Part shown: one piece after another, positions 50,906-60,717 of the stretch
Layout: each line of letters begins with the position of its first letter
How positions within the stretch are numbered: the stretch's first letter is position 1
Source of the DNA: Psychroserpens jangbogonensis
GTDB taxonomy: Bacteria > Bacteroidota > Bacteroidia > Flavobacteriales > Flavobacteriaceae
Assembly: GCF_000797465.1 (NCBI RefSeq)
Contig: NZ_JSWG01000006.1
Span: forward strand, 186,001-250,000
Length of the DNA stretch: 64,000 nt
Reading direction: 5' to 3'
Position numbers and translations under genes: made by a program
The notes under the pieces: model-generated
What the model saw: only the letters and a program-made list of their open reading frames with translations
What the model was told of the DNA's origin: nothing
Databases searched by the model: none

Positions 50906-52939
50906 TTGCAAACAGACACACTTACATATATCATTATATCTGGAATATTAGCGCTAGTATTAGCGCTTTTTCAGTATATCTTCAAATCAAAAAAAACAAC
51001 TAAAATCTATTGGTTTCTTGCGTTTTTAAGATTTGTAAGCATCTTTTCGGTTTTATTACTTTTAATCAATCCGAAATTTGATAAGATTTCATTTTACGAT
51101 GAAAAGCCAAATTTAATTGTTGCAGTAGACAATTCAGAATCTATTAGCTATCTCAATCAATCACAAAACACTTCTGATCTTATTGAGATCATTAAGCAAA
51201 ATGAGCAACTCAAAGAAAACTTTAATCTTGAGTTCTATACATTCGGAAAGTCAGTTAACCCAAGTGATTCTCTAAACTTTAATGAGCAGCAATCAAATAT
51301 TGCTCAAGTATTTGATCGTTTATCTGAAGTTTATAATAGTTCTGTCTCTCCAACCTTACTTATAACCGACGGAAATCAAACTTATGGTTATGATTATGAG
51401 TTTATGACAAAACGTTATAAACAAGCAATATTCCCAGTTATATTAGGAGATACAACAACATATACTGATATAAAAATTCAACAGCTCAACGTAAATAGAT
51501 ATGCCTATTTAAAAAATAAATTTCCTGTTGAAATTATAGCAACCTATAATGGAAATAACGCTGTGAATTCTCAGCTAAGAATAGTCTCTGGAAATACAAC
51601 TGTTTTTTCTCAACCCATTAGTTTTAGTAAAACTCAATCGTCACAAATAGTTAATTTAAACTTGCCAGCAAATCGAGTAGGTGTTGGTAGTTATAAAGCT
51701 GAAATTATTCCTTTAACTAATGAAAAAAACACAGTCAATAACATTAAGAATTTTGCTGTAGAAGTCATAGATCAGAAGACTAATGTAGCTATTGTATCAG
51801 ATATTATTCATCCCGATTTGGGTGCTTTAAAAAAGTCGATTGAAAGCAATGAACAACGAAAAGCAGTGATTTTAAATTCTTTAGATTTTTTGAAACAATC
51901 TGAAGACTTTCAATTAGTTATAGCGTATCAACCTACTAATAACTTTAGGTCTTTGTTTAAAGAAATTGACAGATTAAAGCTCAATAAAATAGTAATAACT
52001 GGAACCAAAACCAATTGGTCTCTTTTAAATCAATTACAAAATAATTACAGTCAGCAACTCACGAATCAAACAGAAAGCTTTCAGCCAACAGTTAATCAAA
52101 ACTATAGCACGTTTATAATTGACGATTTAAATTTTGATGAGTTTCCTCCATTACAATCTGAATTTGGTGAAACCATATTTACCGTTCCTTTTGAAACCAT
52201 TCTTTTTAAAACTGTTAATGGTACACAATTAGAAGAACCACTTATAGCGACTTTAGAAATTAATGAAAAAAGAGAAGCCTTAATTTTAGGAGAAGGTATT
52301 TGGAGATGGAGAGCACAGAGTTATTTAGACGAAAAGTCATTTAATAATTTTGACAATTTTATTGGAAAACTAGTTCAGTATTTAAGTTCTAAGCAAAGAC
52401 GATCAAGGTTAAATGTTAATTATGACCCGTTCTATAATGGTAATGATAATGTAAAAATCACAGCACAATACTTTAACAAAAACTATGAGTTTGATGCAAA
52501 TGCCACTATCAATATTGTTCTGAAAAATAAACTTACTGAGGATACTAAAACATTTCCATTTGTATTAAAAAATACGAATTATCAAGTTGACCTAAGCGGA
52601 TTGGAAGCTGGTGAATATAATTTCGTAGTGAGCACTTCTAACGGAAACATTTCCAAAACTGGAGAACTTAAAATACTGGATTACAACGTAGAACAACAAT
52701 TCTTAAATGCTAATGTAACAAAACTACAAAGTTTAGCTACTAACAGTGAAGGAAGGTCTTATTTTATCGACAATACAAATACAATAATAAACGATTTATT
52801 AAACGATTCTAGATTCGCAACCGTTCAAAAAAGCAGTAAAAAAGTCGTACCTTTGATAGATTGGAAATACCTTCTCGCACTCATTGCATTAAGTCTAGCA
52901 GCTGAGTGGTTCATTAGAAAATATAACGGACTAATTTAA
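50906..52939 (+). CDS. VWA-like membrane protein, hypothetical
   Basis: 677 residues from a TTG start. Two TM helices at the N terminus (about 6-24 and 34-53), a von Willebrand A-like segment (LIVAVDNSESISYL, about 70-83, with a MIDAS-like DxSxS) then a long beta-rich part and one TM helix at the C terminus (about 650-670, LLALIALSLAAEWFIRKY). This layout recalls the BatA/BatB-type and CXXCH-less aerotolerance proteins of Bacteroidota, in which the domain is held outside the membrane. Function unknown. It is followed by an SPFH protein 12 nt downstream. Confidence 0.78.
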   Translation: MQTDTLTYIIISGILALVLALFQYIFKSKKTTKIYWFLAFLRFVSIFSVLLLLINPKFDKISFYDEKPNLIVAVDNSESISYLNQSQNTSDLIEIIKQNEQLKENFNLEFYTFGKSVNPSDSLNFNEQQSNIAQVFDRLSEVYNSSVSPTLLITDGNQTYGYDYEFMTKRYKQAIFPVILGDTTTYTDIKIQQLNVNRYAYLKNKFPVEIIATYNGNNAVNSQLRIVSGNTTVFSQPISFSKTQSSQIVNLNLPANRVGVGSYKAEIIPLTNEKNTVNNIKNFAVEVIDQKTNVAIVSDIIHPDLGALKKSIESNEQRKAVILNSLDFLKQSEDFQLVIAYQPTNNFRSLFKEIDRLKLNKIVITGTKTNWSLLNQLQNNYSQQLTNQTESFQPTVNQNYSTFIIDDLNFDEFPPLQSEFGETIFTVPFETILFKTVNGTQLEEPLIATLEINEKREALILGEGIWRWRAQSYLDEKSFNNFDNFIGKLVQYLSSKQRRSRLNVNYDPFYNGNDNVKITAQYFNKNYEFDANATINIVLKNKLTEDTKTFPFVLKNTNYQVDLSGLEAGEYNFVVSTSNGNISKTGELKILDYNVEQQFLNANVTKLQSLATNSEGRSYFIDNTNTIINDLLNDSRFATVQKSSKKVVPLIDWKYLLALIALSLAAEWFIRKYNGLI

Positions 52940-52951
52940 AAAAATAAAATC

Positions 52952-53767
52952 ATGGAAAAATTACCAAAAGGAGGCATATTTGCCTTAGTTATTGTTGTTG
53001 TTTTATTAATTACACTGTTTAAATCGGCAGTCACTATAGACTCTGGAGAAGCAGGAGTTCTTTTTGAAACTTTTGGAAACGGTGTTGTTACAGATGAGCC
53101 ACCAATGGGTGAAGGTTTTCATATTGTTGCACCATGGAACAAAGTTTATGTTTATGAAGTACGTCAGCAAGAGCTTTTTGAAAAAATGAAGGTATTATCT
53201 TCAAACGGTTTGGAAATTCAAATTGATGCTTCAGCGTGGTACGAGCCGGTTTATGATCAGTTAGGTAATTTGCATCAATCTTTAGGGCAAGGCTATTTGC
53301 AGCGTGTAATTCAACCTGCAATTCGTAGTGCAGCAAGAAGTGTTATTGGACGCTATACGCCAGACGATTTGTATTCAACTAAACGTGACGCTATTCAAGT
53401 TGAAATTTATGAAGAAACCAAGAAAATACTTGATAAGCAATATGTTCAATTAAATGAGGTATTAGTAAGAGATGTAACTTTACCTCCAACAATTAAAGAA
53501 GCTATTGAGCGTAAATTAAAGCAAGAGCAAGAATCTTTAGAGTATGAATTTAGACTTGAAAGTGCAAGAAAAGAAGCTGAGAAAGTTATTATTGAAGCAA
53601 AAGGTAAGGCAGAATCAAATAGAATTTTAAGTGCATCATTAACAGATAAAATACTTCAAGACAAAGGTATTGAAGCTACTGTGAAATTATCAGAATCACC
53701 AAATAGCAAAGTGATTGTAATAGGTTCTGGAGATTCTGGGATGCCAATTATTTTAGGTAACCAATAG
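52952..53767 (+). CDS. Prohibitin/SPFH-family membrane protein
   Basis: 271 residues. One N-terminal TM helix (about 8-27: FALVIVVVLLITLFKSAVT) and an SPFH domain (about 30-180, ending VLVRDVTLPPTIKEAIERKL) with a coiled coil following (RLESARKEAEKVIIEAKGKAE). Such proteins form ring-shaped scaffolds in the inner membrane and hold proteases or lipid domains; bacterial relatives include HflK/HflC. It follows the VWA-like protein closely, so the two may work together. Confidence 0.9.
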   Translation: MEKLPKGGIFALVIVVVLLITLFKSAVTIDSGEAGVLFETFGNGVVTDEPPMGEGFHIVAPWNKVYVYEVRQQELFEKMKVLSSNGLEIQIDASAWYEPVYDQLGNLHQSLGQGYLQRVIQPAIRSAARSVIGRYTPDDLYSTKRDAIQVEIYEETKKILDKQYVQLNEVLVRDVTLPPTIKEAIERKLKQEQESLEYEFRLESARKEAEKVIIEAKGKAESNRILSASLTDKILQDKGIEATVKLSESPNSKVIVIGSGDSGMPIILGNQ

Positions 53768-53774
53768 AGATTTT

Positions 53775-54317
53775 GTGAAGTCGTCTCTTCTAATTCTTTT
53801 ATTTTGTAGTTTAAATCTTTTCGCACAGGAAGGAGATAAAATTCATTATAGGAATTTAGTCGAAGCTTATTACAATAAAGACACAAAACAACCATTGTAT
53901 ATCTATGATAATATAAATGGAAATATTGTTGATACACTAAACAATATAGAAGCAGAAACTTCTTGGTACAAAATTGCCATTATAGCTAATGAATATGGAT
54001 GGTTTAAAATCAAGAATATTCAAAGATTACCAAATGCGTACAAAAACTATGGTTATGAAAATCTTTGGGTTAAAACTTCAAATTTTTTAATCTCAGTTGA
54101 TGTTTTTGAGGAAAACCATATAGTATATCTTTATGATGGACCAACAACTGAATCCAATAGGATTCATAAAATTGAAGGTATTCAACCTGTACACCTTATA
54201 GAAACAAATGACTTGTGGGCAATGGTAAGTTTTAAGGTAGGCAAAAAGACCGTTAAAGGTTGGTTAAATTATAAAGATCAATGTGCTTGTCCTTGGACAA
54301 CCTGCCCAAAAAATTAA
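53775..54317 (+). CDS. Exported SH3-like protein, hypothetical
   Basis: 180 residues, start GTG, 7 nt after the SPFH gene. The signal peptide ends LNLFAQE. The mature chain has two short beta repeats with Trp (ETSWYKIAIIANEYGWFKIK and NDLWAMVSFKVGKKTVKGWL), which resemble bacterial SH3 domains (SH3b) that bind cell wall or peptides. It ends with three Cys near the C terminus (CACPWTTC). Function unknown. Confidence 0.72.
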   Translation: MKSSLLILLFCSLNLFAQEGDKIHYRNLVEAYYNKDTKQPLYIYDNINGNIVDTLNNIEAETSWYKIAIIANEYGWFKIKNIQRLPNAYKNYGYENLWVKTSNFLISVDVFEENHIVYLYDGPTTESNRIHKIEGIQPVHLIETNDLWAMVSFKVGKKTVKGWLNYKDQCACPWTTCPKN

Positions 54318-54376
54318 ATAATTCTTATAAAAAGAAACGCAACAATAGTAGTGCTATTAAAAAACTATATGGAAAT

Positions 54377-55096
54377 ATGAGAATTATACCAACAATAGAA
54401 ATTAAGGAAGGAAAATGTGTTAGTATTACAAATGGTGATTTCAGTACTCATAAAGTGTATAATGAAAACCCTATAGAAGTCGCTAGAGAATTAGAAGGAG
54501 CTGGAATGCAATATCTCCATTTGGTTGACTTGGATGGAGTAAAAGCTAATCATATTGTTAATTATAAAATCATAGAACAAATCACGTCTAAAACAAATTT
54601 GAAAATTGATTTTGTTGGTGGTTTGAAATCAAATGAAGATTTGCATATCGCCTTTAATTCTGGAGCCAAACAAATTTCTGGTGAAAATATAGCCATTAAT
54701 GATCCTGAGACATTTGAAGGCTGGCTTTCAAAATATGGTGGCATAAAAATTATGTTGGGAGCAAATTGTAATAATGAAAAATTTACAGGAAACGGTTTGC
54801 AAGAAGACAGTGATTTAGATATCATTCCATTTATAAGATCTTACACAAGTAAAGGAATCAAATATGTAATTTGTACTGATCTCGTGATTGATGAGCCTAT
54901 TTTAGGAGCATCATTTGAACTATATAAACGTATTTTACAAGAATCAAAAGACATCAAATTGATTGCCTCTGGTAATGTCGTGTCTTCATTAGATCACATT
55001 AATATATTAGAAGATTTAGGATGTGAAGGTGCCATAATTGGTAACGCCTTGTATGAAGGTAAAATTAGATTGAGAGATTTAGAGACCTATTCATAA
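54377..55096 (+). CDS. HisA-like TIM-barrel paralogue lacking catalytic aspartates
   Basis: 239 residues from the ATG at 54377; an upstream ATG at 54281 would read into the preceding gene. The chain is close to HisA (ProFAR isomerase) of flavobacteria: IIPTIEIKEGKCVSITNGD, YLHLVDLDG, IKLIASG, GCEGAIIGNALYEGKI. However, the general base Asp8 is Glu8, the catalytic Asp in LGAD is Asn130 (LGANCNN), the FGGGL loop is FVGGL, TDISKDG-like sequence is TDLVIDE, and the SGG loop is SGN. No other his genes are near. It is probably not a working isomerase, though it may bind phosphate ligands. Confidence 0.82.
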   Translation: MRIIPTIEIKEGKCVSITNGDFSTHKVYNENPIEVARELEGAGMQYLHLVDLDGVKANHIVNYKIIEQITSKTNLKIDFVGGLKSNEDLHIAFNSGAKQISGENIAINDPETFEGWLSKYGGIKIMLGANCNNEKFTGNGLQEDSDLDIIPFIRSYTSKGIKYVICTDLVIDEPILGASFELYKRILQESKDIKLIASGNVVSSLDHINILEDLGCEGAIIGNALYEGKIRLRDLETYS

Positions 55097-55108
55097 TTGT
55101 CATTCTAA

Positions 55109-55169
55109 AAGACTCAAATTCAATGATGTAGTGTTTTTATTACATGATTAAATTTGAGTCTTAATTTTT
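55109..55169 (+). terminator. Terminator after the HisA-like gene
   Basis: AAGACTCAAATT (55109-55120) pairs perfectly with AATTTGAGTCTT (55151-55162) around a 30-nt loop that itself holds partial pairs (TGTA with TACA). TTAATTTTT follows. Confidence 0.7.
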
Positions 55170-55254
55170 AATATCTATATCATAAATAAAAACAATTCTG
55201 GTTTTGAGTTGAATATTTTCCTTTATATTTATAGGATAATCAACTATTTCCTCC

Positions 55255-58200
55255 ATGACTTTCAAATCAATTGCGATTTCCCTATTGTTTTTCTTAAGTT
55301 TTTTCTTCTCTTTTTCACAGGAATGTGGATTTGATTCTGAACAAAACAAACGTCGTCAAAACCCTGAATACCTTCGGCAATTAGAACAATCTGAAGATAA
55401 AATCCAGAATTTTATAGAATCAGAAGACATGTTTAATCGAATGGGTGGTGTATTGACTATTCCTGTGGTAGTTCATGTACTGCATTTAGGTGAAGCTGTT
55501 GGTGCTGGTACAAATATTTCTGCTGCTCAAATTCAAAGTAGTATCGATAACCTTAACGATTTCTATAGAGGTCTAACGCCTGCCAGTCCACTCGATTTTG
55601 AAATGGAATTTACTCTAGCACAACGAGATCCTAATTGTAATGCGACTACTGGTATAAATAGAATAGATGCCTCTGGAGTTACTGGTTATTTAACATCAGG
55701 TGTATCCTTTCAAGGAGCTGGTGCAGATGAAGACGACTTGAAAGATTTAAGTCGTTGGCCAGAAACAGATTATTTCAATGTTTGGATTGTCACTGAAATT
55801 GATGGAAATAATGGAGGTGGAGGTTTTCAAGGATATGCCAATTTTTTCAATGGCAATGCCTACGAAGGTTCTGTAATGATGCATAGCGTTTTTGGTTATG
55901 ATCCGACGAATGCAAATCCATCTTGGCCTTTAAACTTCGCAAGAGATAATAGTACTGTGAGCCATGAAGTTGGTCATTACTTTCATTTATACCATACATT
56001 TCAAGGTGATGATGCTGATAATAACGGTATTTCAGACCAATGTCCAGATGATAGTGATGTTGGAAACAATGGTGATGGTTGTGCAGATACAGTACCACAC
56101 CAAAGAGAGACTAGTACTTGTCCTGCAAATAATGCATGTACCGGAAACCCTTGGGTTGATGATAATACCATAAATAATATTATGAGTTATTATTGGTGTG
56201 CAGATTTAATGACTAACGATCAAAAAACAAGAGTTAGAGCTGCAATGGAAGGTACTTCCCTAGTGAATTCTAAAGGATTTCTTGCACCAGTTCCAAATTT
56301 TGTTGCGCCAAGTGCTGTTTGTAATACTAATACAGTATTATCATATGCTGCGGGAATTGTTAGTGTTGAATTAAATGGTATTACTTCTATATCTTCTGTT
56401 TCAGCAATTGATGGCGGAAACATAGACAAGAGTGGAGGTTGTACATATCCATTTGAAATTGACACATCTACTCCTAATACGCTAAATGTTGGTGTTTCAG
56501 GTAATCTTAATCAATTGGGAGTTTGGATAGATTGGAATGATGATGGCGATTTTGATGATGATGCAGAACAGCAGTATCTTTTAAGTGGAGGAATAGCTGC
56601 TAATAGTGTTACATCTATTGCTCTAACATATCCTACAATAATTCCTTATGATGATTTTGTAAGAATTAGACTCATTAATGATTTGGATAGTGGATATACT
56701 GGCCCTATACCTATTGATTCTCCTTGTTTTCTAAATTTATACTACGGTCAATCAGAAGATTATGCCATTTATGTAATGCCAAGTGCTTCAACAACCTATA
56801 CGTATAATAATGCATGGTCACCAAGTGATCCAACTGGAGTTTCGGGTGCTTTAGATACCATTGATGTTGTTTCTGGAGATATTAATATAATTGCGAATAC
56901 ACAATGTAACAACCTTTCAATTCAAGCAGGTGCTTCAATGACAGTAGATATAGGTGTGACCTTAACAACAACTACTGTAGACTTAAACTCAACATCTCAA
57001 CAATTTTCTAGTTTGATTTTAAATGGTACACTAACTGGTACTGTTAATTACAATAGATATACATCTGCTGTTGGTCCAGTTGGAACTAACGATTTGATTT
57101 CTCCTCCAGTTTCCGGACAAACCTTTGGTGCTTTTGATACAGCGAATCCAAATTTACCAGCATCTGGAACTATAAGAGCTTTCGCTCCTTATAATACAAC
57201 TACAGGAGCTTTTGAAAACTATGACACTGTCACAAATGCTAGTACTGTTATTGGCTCAGGAACGGGTTACAGAACTGCAACAAATAGTGGCAACTCATTG
57301 ACTTTCACAGGAACAGTATTAAGTTCAAATTTATTAAATGTTCCTATCTCTGATGATGCAATTTCAGATGCTTGGAATCTTGTTGGTAATCCATATCCAA
57401 GTTATTTAGATTTTGATGCATTCTTTGGTTTAAACCAATCAGAATTTGATTCTGCAAGTGCTTATCAAGCAATTTATGGCTATGATGGAGATGTGTCTAA
57501 TGGTTGGACGGTTTGGAATCAAGCAACAATTGATGATCTATTGGAAACCGAATTGATTGCTCCTGGTCAAGCATTCTTTGTGAAATCTCAATTTGGTGGA
57601 GGACTCCTAGATTTCACAACTACAATGAGACGTACTGGATCTGATGACGATTTTATAATGGGTCGTTCTGCAAACAATACTAACCTTGCATTAAGCAAAC
57701 TAATTTTAACAAGTCCTTCTAACAACGCCAATACAAGTATTTATTTTATAGATGGCATGACAAGAGGTTTAGATGATGGTTATGATGCTGGTTCATATCA
57801 AGGAGTTTCAGAAGAATTTTCAGTATTTACTATTCTTTTAGAGGATAATGAAGGATTAGATATTGCTATTCAATCATTACCATACAGTGATTTTAATGAT
57901 GTTGTCATTCCTTTAGGAGTTAAAGCAGTTGTAGAAGGTCAATTGACAATCGGATTAGATCCTAATTCATCTTTGCCTTCTAATGTTAATGTTTATTTAG
58001 AAGACACGCAAGAGAACACGTTAACGCTACTAAATACTTCAGATTATATATTTACACCAACAAATGATTTAATTGGTATAGGACGTTTCTTTTTGCGATA
58101 TTCTTCTGAAACCTTATCATTAAATACAGATAATAACCTTAATGATTTAATCATTTATACAAATGAAAGTCATAAAGACATTATCATTAAAGGAATACTT

Positions 58201-58377
58201 ACTGCTGCTACTAAAACAGATTTATATGATATTCAAGGTAGATTAGTTTTAAGTAAAAATTTAGAGCAGTCTAGCATAACCAATACAATTGATGTGTCAT
58301 CAATTAGTTCTGGTGTTTATATTATTCAAGTATCAAATAAGAATAGTACAAAGACGCAAAAGCTTATCATAAAATAA
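55255..58377 (+). CDS. Secreted M43 metalloprotease with T9SS sorting domain
   Basis: 1040 residues. The signal peptide ends SFSQE. The pappalysin-type catalytic domain carries HEVGHYFHLYH (237-247; zinc ligands His237, His241, His247, with Glu238) and a Met-turn in IMSYY (about 309-313). A GEVED-like repeat with Asp/Asn-rich strands (DWNDDGDFDDDAEQQ) follows near 425. The last 75 residues (VDVSSISSGVYIIQV-like, ending TQKLIIK) are a type A C-terminal signal for the type IX secretion system, so the mature enzyme is exported across the outer membrane. It is likely involved in protein degradation outside the cell. Confidence 0.92.
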   Translation: MTFKSIAISLLFFLSFFFSFSQECGFDSEQNKRRQNPEYLRQLEQSEDKIQNFIESEDMFNRMGGVLTIPVVVHVLHLGEAVGAGTNISAAQIQSSIDNLNDFYRGLTPASPLDFEMEFTLAQRDPNCNATTGINRIDASGVTGYLTSGVSFQGAGADEDDLKDLSRWPETDYFNVWIVTEIDGNNGGGGFQGYANFFNGNAYEGSVMMHSVFGYDPTNANPSWPLNFARDNSTVSHEVGHYFHLYHTFQGDDADNNGISDQCPDDSDVGNNGDGCADTVPHQRETSTCPANNACTGNPWVDDNTINNIMSYYWCADLMTNDQKTRVRAAMEGTSLVNSKGFLAPVPNFVAPSAVCNTNTVLSYAAGIVSVELNGITSISSVSAIDGGNIDKSGGCTYPFEIDTSTPNTLNVGVSGNLNQLGVWIDWNDDGDFDDDAEQQYLLSGGIAANSVTSIALTYPTIIPYDDFVRIRLINDLDSGYTGPIPIDSPCFLNLYYGQSEDYAIYVMPSASTTYTYNNAWSPSDPTGVSGALDTIDVVSGDINIIANTQCNNLSIQAGASMTVDIGVTLTTTTVDLNSTSQQFSSLILNGTLTGTVNYNRYTSAVGPVGTNDLISPPVSGQTFGAFDTANPNLPASGTIRAFAPYNTTTGAFENYDTVTNASTVIGSGTGYRTATNSGNSLTFTGTVLSSNLLNVPISDDAISDAWNLVGNPYPSYLDFDAFFGLNQSEFDSASAYQAIYGYDGDVSNGWTVWNQATIDDLLETELIAPGQAFFVKSQFGGGLLDFTTTMRRTGSDDDFIMGRSANNTNLALSKLILTSPSNNANTSIYFIDGMTRGLDDGYDAGSYQGVSEEFSVFTILLEDNEGLDIAIQSLPYSDFNDVVIPLGVKAVVEGQLTIGLDPNSSLPSNVNVYLEDTQENTLTLLNTSDYIFTPTNDLIGIGRFFLRYSSETLSLNTDNNLNDLIIYTNESHKDIIIKGILTAATKTDLYDIQGRLVLSKNLEQSSITNTIDVSSISSGVYIIQVSNKNSTKTQKLIIK

Positions 58378-58387
58378 CTGGATATTG

Positions 58388-58426
58388 AAACTGTCGTTAA
58401 ACTTAATTAGCGACAGTTTCTCTTTT
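58388..58426 (+). terminator. Terminator after the M43 protease gene
   Basis: AAACTGTCG (58388-58396) pairs perfectly with CGACAGTTT (58411-58419), followed by TCTCTTTT. The distance from the stop codon is short, 10 nt. Confidence 0.8.
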
Positions 58427-58515
58427 AATGCAGAACATGTTTTGGCTTTCATCATAATCAACAAGTATGTCTTCAAAAATTTTGTAAAAACTCATAATAT
58501 TGCGTTCTTGCCTGT

Positions 58516-59301
58516 ATGTTTAATAAGAAGCGTTATTACTATTTAATTAAGATTCAATACCTAGGTTATCGTTTTCACGGTTGGCAAAAACAACCAAAAT
58601 TGAAAACCATTCATCTTATGATCGATCGAACGCTTAATTTCATTCTTGAAGGCAAACAGTTTAAGACTTTAGGCTCAGGACGTACAGATGCCATGGTGTC
58701 TGCAAACGAATCTGCCTTCGAATTATTTATTTATGAAAAGATAGAAGACGAAGTTGCCTTTTTAGATCTATTTAATCATAATCTTCCGCAAGATTTAAGA
58801 GCTTTAGCTATTGAAGAAGTTGATGCAGAATTTAATATCATTCAGCATTCAAAAATCAAAGAATATGTCTATTTGTTTACTTTCGGACAAAAATGTCATC
58901 CGTTTTGTGCGCCACTAATGACTACTATTTTAGATGATTTGGATATTGAAATAATGAAAGAAGGCGCCAAACTTTTTGAAGGTCTACATAATTTTAAACC
59001 TTATTGTTTTAGAGCCACAGACAAAGGGTTATATCTTAGAGAAGTTGAAAGCTGTCGATTGGTTGAAAACACCTTATTTACTGCAAATTTCTTTCCAGAG
59101 AATACGTTTACGCTTATTGTAAAAGGAAAAGGTTTTGGACGTAATCAAATTCGATTAATGATGGGAACACTTATTAAATTGGGTAGAGGAGAAGTGGATT
59201 TAAATTATATTGAAAGTTCTCTAAAACCTGAAAGTACAGAAGTGATGGATTTTATTGCTCCAGCTTCTGGATTGATTTTAAATTCTGTAGAATTTGAATA
59301 A
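58516..59301 (+). CDS. TruA-like tRNA pseudouridine synthase
   Basis: 261 residues. The TruA active loop GSGRTDAMVSA puts the nucleophile at Asp58, with KYVYLFTF-like and GRNQIRLMMGTLIKLG in the C-terminal lobe. TruA isomerises uridines 38-40 of tRNA. Flavobacteria commonly have a second, more diverged copy, and this may be that copy, since several family blocks are loose. Confidence 0.85.
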   Translation: MFNKKRYYYLIKIQYLGYRFHGWQKQPKLKTIHLMIDRTLNFILEGKQFKTLGSGRTDAMVSANESAFELFIYEKIEDEVAFLDLFNHNLPQDLRALAIEEVDAEFNIIQHSKIKEYVYLFTFGQKCHPFCAPLMTTILDDLDIEIMKEGAKLFEGLHNFKPYCFRATDKGLYLREVESCRLVENTLFTANFFPENTFTLIVKGKGFGRNQIRLMMGTLIKLGRGEVDLNYIESSLKPESTEVMDFIAPASGLILNSVEFE

Positions 59302-59303
59302 GA

Positions 59304-59630
59304 TTATAATTTGCTCTTAGCATGTTCTAATCCCAATTCTATATAATGTAATAATTCCGTTTCAGTTTTAAAACCATCTTGAGAAACATAAACAAACTCC
59401 TTCATTGGCCGTTTTGTAAAATCCATTGGTCTCACAGTTTCTTTTGCCAATTCGATTTCCATTTTATTTGAAACAATACGAACTGCCAATTCCTCTTTAA
59501 CAATTCCAACTGTCATTTTTCCTTGATATAGAAAAGATAAACCACCAAACATTTTCTTTTCAGTAAAATCTTCTGGAAACAATTTTAGTTGTTCTCGTAT
59601 TCTATTGGCCAGTAATTCGTTGAACGCCAT
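59304..59630 (-). CDS. TfoX/Sxy N-terminal domain protein
   Basis: 108 residues. The start (IREQLKLFPEDFTEKKMFGG then LSFLYQGKMTVGIV) matches the TfoX_N domain of the Sxy competence regulators, without the C-terminal half. In proteobacteria the full protein controls competence genes; no such role is shown for this short form. It is 3 nt downstream of tsaD, in the same direction, and may be co-transcribed. Confidence 0.88.
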   Translation of the reverse strand: MAFNELLANRIREQLKLFPEDFTEKKMFGGLSFLYQGKMTVGIVKEELAVRIVSNKMEIELAKETVRPMDFTKRPMKEFVYVSQDGFKTETELLHYIELGLEHAKSKL

Positions 59631-59633
59631 AGT

Positions 59634-60656
59634 TTATATTTTTAATCTAGCAGAAGCCATCACACTCTGATCAGCATAATCACCTTCTAAATATTTAAGA
59701 TGACCAACAATAGCAATCATTGCTGCATTATCTGTCGTGTATTCAAATTTAGGCACGTAAGTCGTCCATCCAAATTTGTTTTCGCCTTCTTTTAAAGCTT
59801 GACGTATTCCAGTATTAGCAGATACACCACCACCAATCGCAATATGATTAATACCAGTTTCTTTTGTGGCTAGTTTCAGTTTGTCAATTAAGATTCCAAT
59901 AATTGTGTACTGAATAGAAGCACAGATATCATTTAAATTCTCTTCTATAAAATTAGGATTGGCTTTTACTTGTTTCTGTACAAAATATAATATTTGAGTT
60001 TTCAATCCTGAAAAACTAAAATTCAATCCACCAACTTTAGGCTTAGTAAACGGAAATGCTTTTGGATTACCCAGTTTTGCTCGCCTATCAATTTCCGGAC
60101 CTGCAGGATAACCTAAACCAAGTGTTTTACCACTCTTATCAAAAGCTTCACCAACAGCATCATCAATAGTTTCTCCAATAACTTTCATATCAAAATGAGA
60201 CGAAACGTTTACTATTTGAGTATGACCTCCCGAAATGGTCATGGCCAAAAACGGAAAAGGAGGTTTTACAAAATCAGCTTCTTCAATAAAATGTGCTAAA
60301 ATATGGGCTTGCATATGATTCACATCAATTAAAGGAATATCTAATCCGTAAGCCAAAGATTTTGCAAAAGATGTACCTACTAACAAAGAACCCATTAATC
60401 CAGGTCCTCGTGTAAAAGCTATTGCATTTAATTGAGACTTATCAATATTTGCTTTTTTGAGTGCCTGATCAACAACAGGAACAATATTCTGTTGATGCGC
60501 TCTAGAGGCTAATTCTGGAACAACTCCGCCATACTCTTTATGTATTTTTTGGCTAGCTACAATGTTGCTTAAAATTTCACCATTATGCATTACTGCTGCG
60601 GCTGTATCATCACATGAAGACTCAATAGCAAGAATATATATATTTTGTGAACTCAT
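59634..60656 (-). CDS. tsaD: tRNA N6-threonylcarbamoyladenosine transferase
   Basis: 340 residues. Adds the threonylcarbamoyl group to A37 of ANN-decoding tRNAs, with TsaB, TsaC and TsaE. The ASKHA ATPase fold shows IESSCDDTAAAV at the start, the iron-binding HxxxH in HMQAH (His114, His118), ISGGHTQIV, and TTDNAAMIA with the third metal ligand Asp near the end. Divergent from the tamB-like gene that begins 60 nt away. Confidence 0.97.
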   Translation of the reverse strand: MSSQNIYILAIESSCDDTAAAVMHNGEILSNIVASQKIHKEYGGVVPELASRAHQQNIVPVVDQALKKANIDKSQLNAIAFTRGPGLMGSLLVGTSFAKSLAYGLDIPLIDVNHMQAHILAHFIEEADFVKPPFPFLAMTISGGHTQIVNVSSHFDMKVIGETIDDAVGEAFDKSGKTLGLGYPAGPEIDRRAKLGNPKAFPFTKPKVGGLNFSFSGLKTQILYFVQKQVKANPNFIEENLNDICASIQYTIIGILIDKLKLATKETGINHIAIGGGVSANTGIRQALKEGENKFGWTTYVPKFEYTTDNAAMIAIVGHLKYLEGDYADQSVMASARLKI

Positions 60657-60717
60657 TAATATAAATTAGGCACAATAATTGTTAATTTTGAAGTCAAAGT
60701 TATAACTTTAAAGGCGT

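Noticed and set aside
54281-54376. N-terminal extension of the HisA-like protein
   Set aside because: The extension overlaps the end of the SH3-like gene and precedes the canonical MRIIP start.
55161-55349. Minus-strand 62-residue frame at the start of the M43 gene
   Set aside because: It overlaps the signal peptide of the protease and has no domain or promoter.
56220-56465. Antisense and other-frame reading frames such as this one
   Set aside because: They lie fully within clear genes, lack motifs, and follow from the codon use of the real gene; the same applies to all similar frames elsewhere.
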